Assembly (NCBI GenBank): GCA_012799455.1
Contig: JAAZLE010000105.1
Location: 1-42,775 of the forward strand
Reading direction: 5' to 3'
Source of the DNA: Clostridiales bacterium
GTDB taxonomy: Bacteria > Bacillota > Clostridia > Christensenellales > DTU072
DNA: 42,775 nt
Positions 35,261-42,775 of this stretch are shown one piece after another (the first letter of the stretch is position 1; each line of letters begins with the position of its first letter). Under the pieces are notes generated by a model that saw only the letters and a list, made by a program, of their open reading frames with translations, had not been told where the DNA came from and searched no databases. A program made the translations under genes and the position numbers.

Positions 35261-38200
35261 CTAATTTTGTTTAAACTTTATGATCCTTCGGGCGTTTTTC
35301 TTCTTGACAATAATACTAATAACTACTGCTATAACTATTATTGCTCCAACACCGCCAGCTGCAATTGGGATATAACGTTTAAAATCTATTGGTGGAGCAA
35401 CCTGTTTTAAAAACACAATACTCTCTATATTTTCTATATCAAATTCAACTGCATTTTCTTCGTCAATTTCTGGGCTATTAAGTACAGCAATATCGCCAGA
35501 ATACGATACGCTTAATATTGTATAGTTTTCAAACTCAGCTAACTGTTCTTCTGATAATGTTATTTTTATCTTTGTAGCCCCAGAATTCACTACAACATCA
35601 CCTGTGTTTTGATCTACGAATTTTAATAGATATAAACTTGCTATCGCTGTGTTTGTTATTTCTTCGGTCTTTTTCTTCGCTGCTTCAACCTTCCCCGCAA
35701 TTTTCTTATAATCTAACCCTTCTTCAACTTGTCTTGATTGGCTTACAATATTATCCTTAAATACGCCGTATATTGTTACATCGCCCTCTTCTTCTGGAGG
35801 AATTTCCGTCCTCAGCACTGTTACATTAAACGGCTCATATACAATAGTATAGTTTGTAGCAGTTGCATTTTTCGCCCGAACACCCTCTTGTAGTCCAGCA
35901 ACTTGTTCGTACTCTATTACTGGAGTACTTATTAGTACGGTTTCATCCTCACCAAAGACAAATCCTTCATATGTAAAATTATAATCTATAACCTCACCTA
36001 GAGCTACTTCTGTGTCAGGGTGACTAACTGTCAATGTCTTAGGCGTTATTATAATTTTTGTAGTTTTTGTACCAGTTAAGATATAATTACCTTGATTAAT
36101 TGTCACTGTAACAGTGTATACTCCAACATCTTTAACATCTCCACTGTATGTTATTTGCTCATTTAAAGAATCGGTCCCTCTTACTCCACTAAAGGTACAA
36201 CTTATGCTCTTATGCGATGAACCATCGTATTCAAACTCTTTTGTACCCTCAAACTCAACCGTTACTTCCAACTTTATTGGAAGCACACTTATTGTGAAAA
36301 ATGATCTCTTATAATTTCTATCATATGGTCTAAACATTACTTCACATGGCACACTTGCTACATCTTGGAAGTTAGGTTTAAATTCTGGAGTTCTCCACTC
36401 GTAAACGCCTGTTAAAGTGATTGTCTCCCACTCATTAGTCTGTACATTCAACCTTTTACCCTTAGCTGTTGCAAGCGCATCTGGCATGGTTTCACTTTTA
36501 TTTACACCATATCTTGCGTTTGAAAGCGCATCCCCGTATTGAACATATACCTTGACCAAATCGCTAAAGCTTGGAGTTTTAGGCACTATTGTCAACACAC
36601 TAGGATTTACAAAAACAGTGGCTTCGTAGTTACTTGAATTATGTTTAAAGCGGTTCGCATCATCAGGTTGCACAAAATATGCATATGTTCTGTACTGTGT
36701 AGGATCTCCGGATTTAAATGCATCTTCACCTGTTGCTCTTTCTATGACACCATTTAATCCAATTGAACTTATAGTATCACTATATTTTAGCCCTTCTACT
36801 GTATATGCTGGAGCAGGATCGGGACTAGCATACTCCTTAGTCTGAGGGGTAATAGATACTGTAAGCTGTGCTTTTGTTATTTTGTATGTAGCGCCAGTAA
36901 AAGTAATTTGATAATTTGGATTTTTAGTTACTATATTTCCAACACCTATGTTATACGTGCCAACATTATTGCCTGCAGCCCTTGTAAGACTGCCAGAAAG
37001 CAACACGTTTTCAAGTAAAGTATCACTGTTTGAATATACTTTATACGTAAGCGGAGCATTGCTTCCATAAACTAAGTTTTTACTGTCTGCTTTAACTTTT
37101 ATCTTCATTTTGTTTACAGTAAGCGTAGAAACGGTAGTTGTATCATACTCAAATTCATATCCATATGAACTAGCAGTTGCAGTTTCTGCCTCTATTTCCA
37201 GGTTATAAACACCTGCATCATACAAAGTTTCATCGGAATAATACCCACAAAAAACGTCGTTTTTTTCTATCCGTACTTTGGGAGGATTTGTGAACCCAGC
37301 AGGTTTTTCTAAAGTATCATTTGCAAAGCTAAACTGCATTTCACTTGAAGAACCATACTCAATTTCAAAAGACTTTATTCCTAATAAAATTGTAACTTTA
37401 TTTATAGTTAACTCGAATGGAGATGACTGGGTAGCATTATAATTATCACTTTCTGCCTTTACAGCTATTACATACACCTTGCCAGCCTTCACAGTAGTAA
37501 CTACACCATTTTCTCCTATTAAAACTTCTCCAGTACTGTTATAGGTCGGATTGTCTGAAACAATATTGTATGTAACCACCCCATCCCCACTACCACCAGA
37601 TGTTCCTAAAGTATATGCTTCGTTAAAATTCATAGATGGATTAGAAATTATGCTAATTGCATCTTGAGTTGCCTTTGAAATAATAAACTCTTTAATTGGA
37701 TTTTGAATGTAGTATGTTTTTGCCGTTTCAGGAGTTATCCCAAAATTATCACCTTCTACTACCATAGCAGCATATTCTCCTGCCATAGATGGAGTACTTA
37801 CCATTAATTTATATGAGTTTTCTCCAATTGTTATATCTGCTTCTGAAGGGTCTAGAACTTTTTCATAAAATTGAAAACTTAAAGCGTTACTAACCCCACC
37901 TAAGTCATTAAATGTTGCACTATAATTCATGACCCTTGTTGAATTATATACCAGAGTTTCTCCTACCCCACCTTCATAATCACTTTCATTAAACCCAGCA
38001 TATGTAGCTATTCGAGATCTTGATTTTATTTTATACGTTAAAGACGTTTGATTCCCGACAGGATCGCCTTCAGTAGGATTTTCTATCTTTAGGTACAAAT
38101 TAAAGAAATCGTTATCTGTAACATCTCTGAATGTAGCAGTAAGAGTATAACTCCCTATATTATGCCCTGCTGGTGAAAAATTAAAGTTTGGTGGAACTTT

Positions 38201-41200
38201 TGGTAACTTATCATTTAAAACTTCTGGGATATTTTCCCCAGCCCAATAATGATGCGCCACTATTGCGGGTGCTTTAGCATCATACTCTTTTTCCAAATGC
38301 GCTCTTTGTATAACTACACTAACTGCCCGTTTTGTAATGTTTCCAAAATTGCCAGATACTTCTGCAGGCAATATATAATTTCGAGCAGAAAGTCCTCTCA
38401 TACTGAATCTTACAATAACTGGGACATCTGGATTTGCGCTAACATCCGGAGAAGAATAGTGAATCTCTGCAGAAATTACTAGTTTTGCTTCATTATTTGC
38501 ATCATTTGAAACTATTCCTATAACTTTACTTTGACTGACAACTGTACTTTGATAAATAGGCCTACTATCACCATCTAACCCACCAAGTCCATCATATTCT
38601 TTTTCAGTTACAACCACATCATGGTCAGTTGCATTAAAATTAACGCTTAGTTGTTTTTTGGTTATTGTATATTGTCTTTGTAATTTACCCCTCGTAACCC
38701 CGTCTTTTGCATAAACTATGGATAGTCTACCATCTTCTATAGCATTAATTGGGCTGGTGCCATGATTATCCAGTGTGAATGTAAATCCGTCGGGGCCACC
38801 ACCTAATAAATCCCTAGATGGAACCAATGTATATACTTCAGATCCGGTATATTCTTTTGGGCTATTAAACGCATCTCCTATAAGATTTATATCCTCAGCA
38901 ACTACTTTAATAGTTTCTAGCGCCGCACTCATTATTACTTTGATTTTTAATTCGCTGCTATGACTAAAGTATTCATACTCATGGAAAATGGTAATTAACT
39001 GGTTGTCAGCATTATAAAACTTTATGCTATCAATGTACTTACCGTTAGCTTCTATAGTTCCAAGTTTTAATGTAAGTTCAAATGATTGTGCTGACCAAAA
39101 TTTTGACTCAAGTGTGGGAAGGACGGTGCAAGTTAATCCAGAAACTGCTTGATCTTCACTATCTACAATCATCAAATCTACTATTTTTACAAACCTTCCA
39201 TAATATCTAAAATTTCTTTGTGCCATGTTTTTATCAGGCTGGTAAACATTGCTTGTAGATAATTTAACTTCTTTATCTGTTCTAAACTCGCCTGACCAAC
39301 CTGGTTTTGCGTTTAAAGTAAAGGTTATTTGCCCGGTGTTATCTATTGAACTTACGATACTTCCAAGTTCAGGATTTATGGTTATTGTATTTCCATATTC
39401 ATCTGTGCTACTAATGCTTAGTGTCCTTGATGGATTATTCACATACCAAACATTAACAAATGATGTAATTTGAGATTGATATCCGAGTACGCCTTTATGC
39501 TTTGGAGCTAACTGTTCGGTAACACCCACAAACGAAACGTCAGATAAAATATTGCTATAATTTCCACCCTCAGCCTCTCCAATAATGCCTCCACCTTTTT
39601 CACTCGATGCAAAAACCTTAGCTCTACTATGAATTGTCGAAACAGTTGCGCCGGAGGAATACCCAACCAAACTACCTACCGAACTTCTACCTACGAACGA
39701 ACAAGTCTCGTCGATAATTATGTTTTTAACTGTGGCGTTGCTAGATAAAAGCCCAAATAAGCCTACTCTATTTTGCGTAGCATACTCCGTTCCTTCAAGA
39801 TTAAAGTTTTTAATCTTCTTCATATCTCCATCGTATGTACCTGAGAATGGATAATATCTATTATCACCATGCCCTACAATCATTAAGGTTTCCATGTCTG
39901 AAAAATCGATATCTTTTGTCTGTTTGAAAAACCTATTTATATATGATTCGGGTGCTACTTGTCTCGTTACATTTTTTGCTAAATTATCAAAATGGGTGGC
40001 ATTTTCAATCAAAAATGGGTTATCTATACTTCCCCACACTTCATAATTAGTTGGATCATATCCATAGTTTCTAATTGCCACGCTATGTTTGAATTTTACA
40101 TTTGTATTATGCTCGCCTGTAGTTGGTACCAACTTTTTCAAAACTGGAGCATATACTGCTGAACGATCGCTTACAGTATATTTTCTAGCAAAATGACTTT
40201 CATGTACAGTGCTAAACATCTCATTTAAAGGTTTAGTCGCTAGAAGCTCACTCGTTAAACCTACATACTTGTTCGTTGTAGGGTCGTCTTGAACGGCAGT
40301 ATTATCCATCGATTCCGAACCATATCCAATTGCATTCATATTTGGATTATTAACCGAACGATTAAAGTATACAAATTTAGGTGTAGTAGAAATATCATCA
40401 GTCCTGGCTATTCTTCCGCCCAGAACACCACCAATATTACCGCCATAAGTTGTCCCGCCACCAGACCAAAATGCTGCATCTACAATTGATAGAGAGTAGC
40501 TAGCAAATATCTGACATTCGTTTCTTCCTACAAGCCCACCAACAAAACTTCCAGAAGCTACAACACTACCAGAACTATACGAATATCTAACTACTGCGGT
40601 GTTTAAAAATGTAGATCCGTTTAAACCCACAAGTCCGCCAACGTTAGATATTCCTTTAACTGTACCATTGAAAAACGAATGGGAAATTAAACCCCTGTTT
40701 GTTCCGACAAGCCCTCCTACATTAGAAGTTAATGTATCGTCACCAACATTTGCATTAAGAAGTCCCACCCCTTCAATTTTTGCAGAGTTAGCAGTTTGCC
40801 CAAAAAGTCCACCCTGAGGAGAAACGAGGTTAGATATAACATGATAATTATATTCATTAACCCCGCCAATAAAATGACCTGCAAACGGTTTAGCGGCCGT
40901 CCCTATTGGTCTAAAATTATCAACCCCAGACATATCAATATCTTGTGTCAGGACAAAATACACATTAGCAGTATCAAGCTTATCATCATTCACTTTGACA
41001 ACAACATCCATCAAATCTAAAGCATCTTCAATTTGATACGGATCTGCCTGAGTACCCGACCCATACAATGCAAATGCCGCCTCAGCATTTAAACCATTTC
41101 TGTTTTCCGAAACTGAAAATCCAAAAACAAGCAATAAACAAAGAACAGTTAATAGCATAAAACTAATAACTATCTTCCGAATGTTTATAACCTCTAACCC

Positions 41201-41224
41201 ATTTGACTTTGTGTATACTTTCAT
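35261..41224 (-). CDS. GLUG/MBG repeat surface protein with C-terminal membrane anchor (1987 aa)
   Basis: Large envelope protein, probably an adhesin. It has an N-terminal signal (hydrophobic IVISFMLLTVLCLLLVFGF) with likely cleavage near LNAEA-AFA. Next come beta-helix-type GLUG repeats: NVGGLVGTNRGLISHSFF, NVGGLVGLN, FVGGLVGRNE, NIGGVLGG, then a second set (SVGSLVGYSSGATV, KGGGIIGEAEGG) after a spacer with the PF-helix-like lead GSIDNPFLIENATHFDNLA. From about residue 780 onward at least eight MBG-type repeats follow, such as KEYDGLGG, KEYDAKAPAI, LVYGSNAPLTYKV and FEYDGSSHKS. A C-terminal helix at about 1951-1973 (YIPIAAGGVGAIIVIAVVIS) with a basic tail anchors it. There is no LPXTG motif. 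The ribosome binding site is poor (AGGAT directly before the ATG). The ligand is unknown. Confidence 0.87.
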   Translation of the reverse strand: MKVYTKSNGLEVINIRKIVISFMLLTVLCLLLVFGFSVSENRNGLNAEAAFALYGSGTQADPYQIEDALDLMDVVVKVNDDKLDTANVYFVLTQDIDMSGVDNFRPIGTAAKPFAGHFIGGVNEYNYHVISNLVSPQGGLFGQTANSAKIEGVGLLNANVGDDTLTSNVGGLVGTNRGLISHSFFNGTVKGISNVGGLVGLNGSTFLNTAVVRYSYSSGSVVASGSFVGGLVGRNECQIFASYSLSIVDAAFWSGGGTTYGGNIGGVLGGRIARTDDISTTPKFVYFNRSVNNPNMNAIGYGSESMDNTAVQDDPTTNKYVGLTSELLATKPLNEMFSTVHESHFARKYTVSDRSAVYAPVLKKLVPTTGEHNTNVKFKHSVAIRNYGYDPTNYEVWGSIDNPFLIENATHFDNLAKNVTRQVAPESYINRFFKQTKDIDFSDMETLMIVGHGDNRYYPFSGTYDGDMKKIKNFNLEGTEYATQNRVGLFGLLSSNATVKNIIIDETCSFVGRSSVGSLVGYSSGATVSTIHSRAKVFASSEKGGGIIGEAEGGNYSNILSDVSFVGVTEQLAPKHKGVLGYQSQITSFVNVWYVNNPSRTLSISSTDEYGNTITINPELGSIVSSIDNTGQITFTLNAKPGWSGEFRTDKEVKLSTSNVYQPDKNMAQRNFRYYGRFVKIVDLMIVDSEDQAVSGLTCTVLPTLESKFWSAQSFELTLKLGTIEANGKYIDSIKFYNADNQLITIFHEYEYFSHSSELKIKVIMSAALETIKVVAEDINLIGDAFNSPKEYTGSEVYTLVPSRDLLGGGPDGFTFTLDNHGTSPINAIEDGRLSIVYAKDGVTRGKLQRQYTITKKQLSVNFNATDHDVVVTEKEYDGLGGLDGDSRPIYQSTVVSQSKVIGIVSNDANNEAKLVISAEIHYSSPDVSANPDVPVIVRFSMRGLSARNYILPAEVSGNFGNITKRAVSVVIQRAHLEKEYDAKAPAIVAHHYWAGENIPEVLNDKLPKVPPNFNFSPAGHNIGSYTLTATFRDVTDNDFFNLYLKIENPTEGDPVGNQTSLTYKIKSRSRIATYAGFNESDYEGGVGETLVYNSTRVMNYSATFNDLGGVSNALSFQFYEKVLDPSEADITIGENSYKLMVSTPSMAGEYAAMVVEGDNFGITPETAKTYYIQNPIKEFIISKATQDAISIISNPSMNFNEAYTLGTSGGSGDGVVTYNIVSDNPTYNSTGEVLIGENGVVTTVKAGKVYVIAVKAESDNYNATQSSPFELTINKVTILLGIKSFEIEYGSSSEMQFSFANDTLEKPAGFTNPPKVRIEKNDVFCGYYSDETLYDAGVYNLEIEAETATASSYGYEFEYDTTTVSTLTVNKMKIKVKADSKNLVYGSNAPLTYKVYSNSDTLLENVLLSGSLTRAAGNNVGTYNIGVGNIVTKNPNYQITFTGATYKITKAQLTVSITPQTKEYASPDPAPAYTVEGLKYSDTISSIGLNGVIERATGEDAFKSGDPTQYRTYAYFVQPDDANRFKHNSSNYEATVFVNPSVLTIVPKTPSFSDLVKVYVQYGDALSNARYGVNKSETMPDALATAKGKRLNVQTNEWETITLTGVYEWRTPEFKPNFQDVASVPCEVMFRPYDRNYKRSFFTISVLPIKLEVTVEFEGTKEFEYDGSSHKSISCTFSGVRGTDSLNEQITYSGDVKDVGVYTVTVTINQGNYILTGTKTTKIIITPKTLTVSHPDTEVALGEVIDYNFTYEGFVFGEDETVLISTPVIEYEQVAGLQEGVRAKNATATNYTIVYEPFNVTVLRTEIPPEEEGDVTIYGVFKDNIVSQSRQVEEGLDYKKIAGKVEAAKKKTEEITNTAIASLYLLKFVDQNTGDVVVNSGATKIKITLSEEQLAEFENYTILSVSYSGDIAVLNSPEIDEENAVEFDIENIESIVFLKQVAPPIDFKRYIPIAAGGVGAIIVIAVVISIIVKKKNARRIIKFKQN

Positions 41225-41294
41225 ATCCTATACTCGAAAATCTTTTAAATCTGAAACTGCACACAATCTCGATTTTAACATTTTGACTTATACC

Positions 41295-41323
41295 ATTTTA
41301 GCACATACGCGCGCGCTAGACAA
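41295..41323 (-). promoter_or_regulatory. Candidate promoter of the 1987-aa surface gene with a G/C tract as spacer
   Basis: On the - strand, TTGTCT (41318-41323) and TAAAAT (41295-41300) are exactly 17 nt apart. The spacer includes the alternating 9-mer CGCGCGCGC (41308-41316). The leader to the ATG at 41224 would be about 65 nt. Confidence 0.55.
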
Positions 41324-41345
41324 TATTAATAATCAAAGAAGGAAG

Positions 41346-41355
41346 GCGCATGCGC
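41346..41355. promoter_or_regulatory. GC-rich 10-bp palindrome GCGCATGCGC upstream of the 1987-aa surface gene
   Basis: It lies within GGCGCATGCGCGCC (41345-41358), 22 bp upstream of the candidate -35 box. It shares the ATGCGC core with sites before the other two giant surface genes (19600-19607 and 29502-29509) and one near 19725-19732. Confidence 0.5.
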
Positions 41356-41428
41356 GCCCTCTTGAAATTAAACATTTAGAGTCTGTACACTAAAATTACA
41401 ATGTATCGACACTTGTAGTCCAAAATAA

Positions 41429-41610
41429 CCTATTTCATAGCATCACATCAAGAAACACTTACACTCTTGCATCTCTAACTTGTTTTCTAGAACACCTACA
41501 CTTTTATCTCTTATTTATTTTCTGCAACTTCAAAAAAGCCTATACCTCTTTATCTCTTATTTTTTTAGACAACACCGCAAAGAAGTGCTTATACTTCAGC
41601 ATCTCTTATG
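41429..41610. repeat. Degenerate direct repeats around the 3' end of the DUF6067 gene
   Basis: Four to five imperfect copies of a unit of about 22 nt, roughly CTTACACTTTTGCATCTCTTA on the + strand, have ATCTCT cores at 41471, 41506, 41552 and 41601; a weaker copy is near 41429-41446. Spacing is 35, 46 and 49 nt. The copy at 41601 is the coding 3' end of the DUF6067 gene, which ends IRDAEV and a stop. Read on the - strand, two others spell IRDKEV-stop and VRDARV-stop. They fill much of the 364-bp gap before the surface gene promoter. Confidence 0.6.
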
Positions 41611-42775
41611 AAAAACTTATTATCTAATTTTTTAATCCTTAAGCCCTTGCCTTTTTTTGATATTACGAAAAGAATTCCTGTATTTGCCTTTAGTTTTCTT
41701 GGTTTTCCTATTTTTATAAGTTTAAACCTTTGCTCTCCTGGGATTCTTGGAGAATAAACTTTTTTTCCAACAGAGGTATATCCTAGTTTTGTTTCAATTC
41801 CCATATCAAACCGTGCTTTCTTTTCCGAGAAGTTATAAGCTACAACCAGCATGTCTTCCCCATTTTTATAGCAGGAACATTTTACCTTGTTATTATCTAC
41901 AACAAATGGATTTTTATCATCCCAGTATCCATAAAATTCAGCCTTACCTATATCGAATTCATCTAAAATCTTGTATACCTTACTAAGCCCGATACTAGTA
42001 TTCTGGGTCAGCCCATACTTTGGAAGCATGGCATAAAGTAAACACTTAATTATTGATGCATTTTCTGGGGCAGCTACTGATATTCCGTATGGAATACCAG
42101 ATGCTTCTATAAGAAGCTCTTTTGGACTAGTAACGGTTTTATCAAAACTACCATCTAGCCACACCTTATCCATAAACGGTAGTACATCTGTATAGTAATT
42201 TAGAGAATTTGCATATCCGCATTTATCATTAAATTGATCGGAAATCTGCATCTCGATAATTCCGGGGATTCCTTTAATTTGTCCCATTATTTTTTTAATG
42301 CGCTCCATTGTCTCTCTTCCAACGCTTGCATCTCGCATCGTAATGGCATCAATATCTGCGTTTTTAATAAAATAATTAATCCCTTCTACGTAATAATTAT
42401 CCATTCGGGATGATGGGGTACAAATGACTGCTTGGTCACTTTGTCCTTTTCTCTTGCCCGCATTATATCTAACTATTTTATCAACAATTATGTCGTCTCC
42501 TATAGCTTTTACTTCATCTGAACTTTCCTTATTTCTATTCCGAGACCTTAGAAGCAGTTCATCGCCAAGCGCCTTATATGCATATATCTCGCGACTTTGT
42601 GTACTGGTTTCTCTTAAGTTGTACGATAAGCTTAAACCAAGTCCCTTATCATGTAACTTTCTTGACAATGCGGCAATAGCTTTAATGTATGGGAAGGGGT
42701 AATTTAGGTAAGGATTAGCTTCTCCACCATAGGTAATGTTTAAATAAGTCAAACCATCTTTATTTGCTCTATTTA
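41589..42775 (-). CDS. DUF6067 glycoside-hydrolase-like protein (5' end outside the window)
   Basis: The frame has no stop up to the window edge (an internal TTG lies at 42752), so only the C-terminal part of about 395 aa is seen. It matches the DUF6067 pattern: NPYLNYPFPYIKAIAALS, HDKGLGLSLSYNLRETSTQS, IYAYKALGDELL, SRMDNYYVEGINYFIKN, ETMERIKKIM, ISDQFNDKCGYANSLNYY, VWLDGSFD and IEASGIPYGISV. These are putative carbohydrate-active TIM-barrel proteins. The family's acidic strand segment (GIDGLYIDDxAFD-like) reads DIDAITMRDASVG here, so the active site may differ. A beta-sandwich C-terminal domain follows. Full-length relatives are about 600 aa or more. It is transcribed towards the 1987-aa surface gene, with no clear terminator between them. 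Confidence 0.65.
   Translation of the reverse strand, partial: NRANKDGLTYLNITYGGEANPYLNYPFPYIKAIAALSRKLHDKGLGLSLSYNLRETSTQSREIYAYKALGDELLLRSRNRNKESSDEVKAIGDDIIVDKIVRYNAGKRKGQSDQAVICTPSSRMDNYYVEGINYFIKNADIDAITMRDASVGRETMERIKKIMGQIKGIPGIIEMQISDQFNDKCGYANSLNYYTDVLPFMDKVWLDGSFDKTVTSPKELLIEASGIPYGISVAAPENASIIKCLLYAMLPKYGLTQNTSIGLSKVYKILDEFDIGKAEFYGYWDDKNPFVVDNNKVKCSCYKNGEDMLVVAYNFSEKKARFDMGIETKLGYTSVGKKVYSPRIPGEQRFKLIKIGKPRKLKANTGILFVISKKGKGLRIKKLDNKFFIRDAEV

Noticed and set aside
41429-41610. CRISPR array
   Set aside because: Repeats are degenerate, short and unequally spaced, do not look like CRISPR repeats, and there are no cas genes.

Overview
The window looks like a low-GC Firmicute of the class Clostridia, probably an uncultured gut lineage. 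The evidence is AT-rich DNA, strong AGGAGG-type ribosome binding sites, a whiA-dnaE pair with uvrC close by (a familiar clostridial grouping), a clostridial-style citrate synthase, and very large surface proteins built from bacterial Ig-like, MBG and GLUG repeats. The exact taxon cannot be read from the window.

Left part (1-7.4 kb), core genes: the 3' part of whiA and a complete dnaE on the + strand end at a bidirectional terminator. They face a HAD phosphatase and uvrC on the - strand. A tRNA-Glu(CTC) gene with its own near-consensus promoter and terminator closes this core block.

From 7.5 kb to the right edge every gene is on the - strand, so transcription runs right to left. In order of transcription these are: a DUF6067 glycoside-hydrolase-like gene cut by the window edge; a 1987-aa GLUG/MBG membrane protein followed closely by citrate synthase; a GH20 hexosaminidase, a small beta-sandwich protein and a PHP hydrolase; a GDPD-like protein; a 1251-aa Ig-like lipoprotein; a probable catabolic operon (class III aminotransferase, FGGY kinase, a degenerate class II aldolase paralogue, an intact class II aldolase); a degenerate Y1-transposase-like protein with four helical repeats; and a 4011-aa lipoprotein.

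Themes: three giant envelope proteins take up about half the window and look like adhesins or surface scaffolds. They sit among glycan and phosphoester hydrolases and a sugar-type catabolic operon, which fits a glycan-foraging life style (inference). The most notable unexplained features are: 9-nt alternating G/C tracts found upstream of all three giant genes and lying inside or just downstream of their promoters; the aldolase/pseudo-aldolase pair in an aminotransferase-kinase operon of unknown substrate; the Y1-like protein that has lost its HUH motif and gained tandem repeats; and a set of degenerate direct repeats after the DUF6067 gene that resemble copies of its own 3' end.
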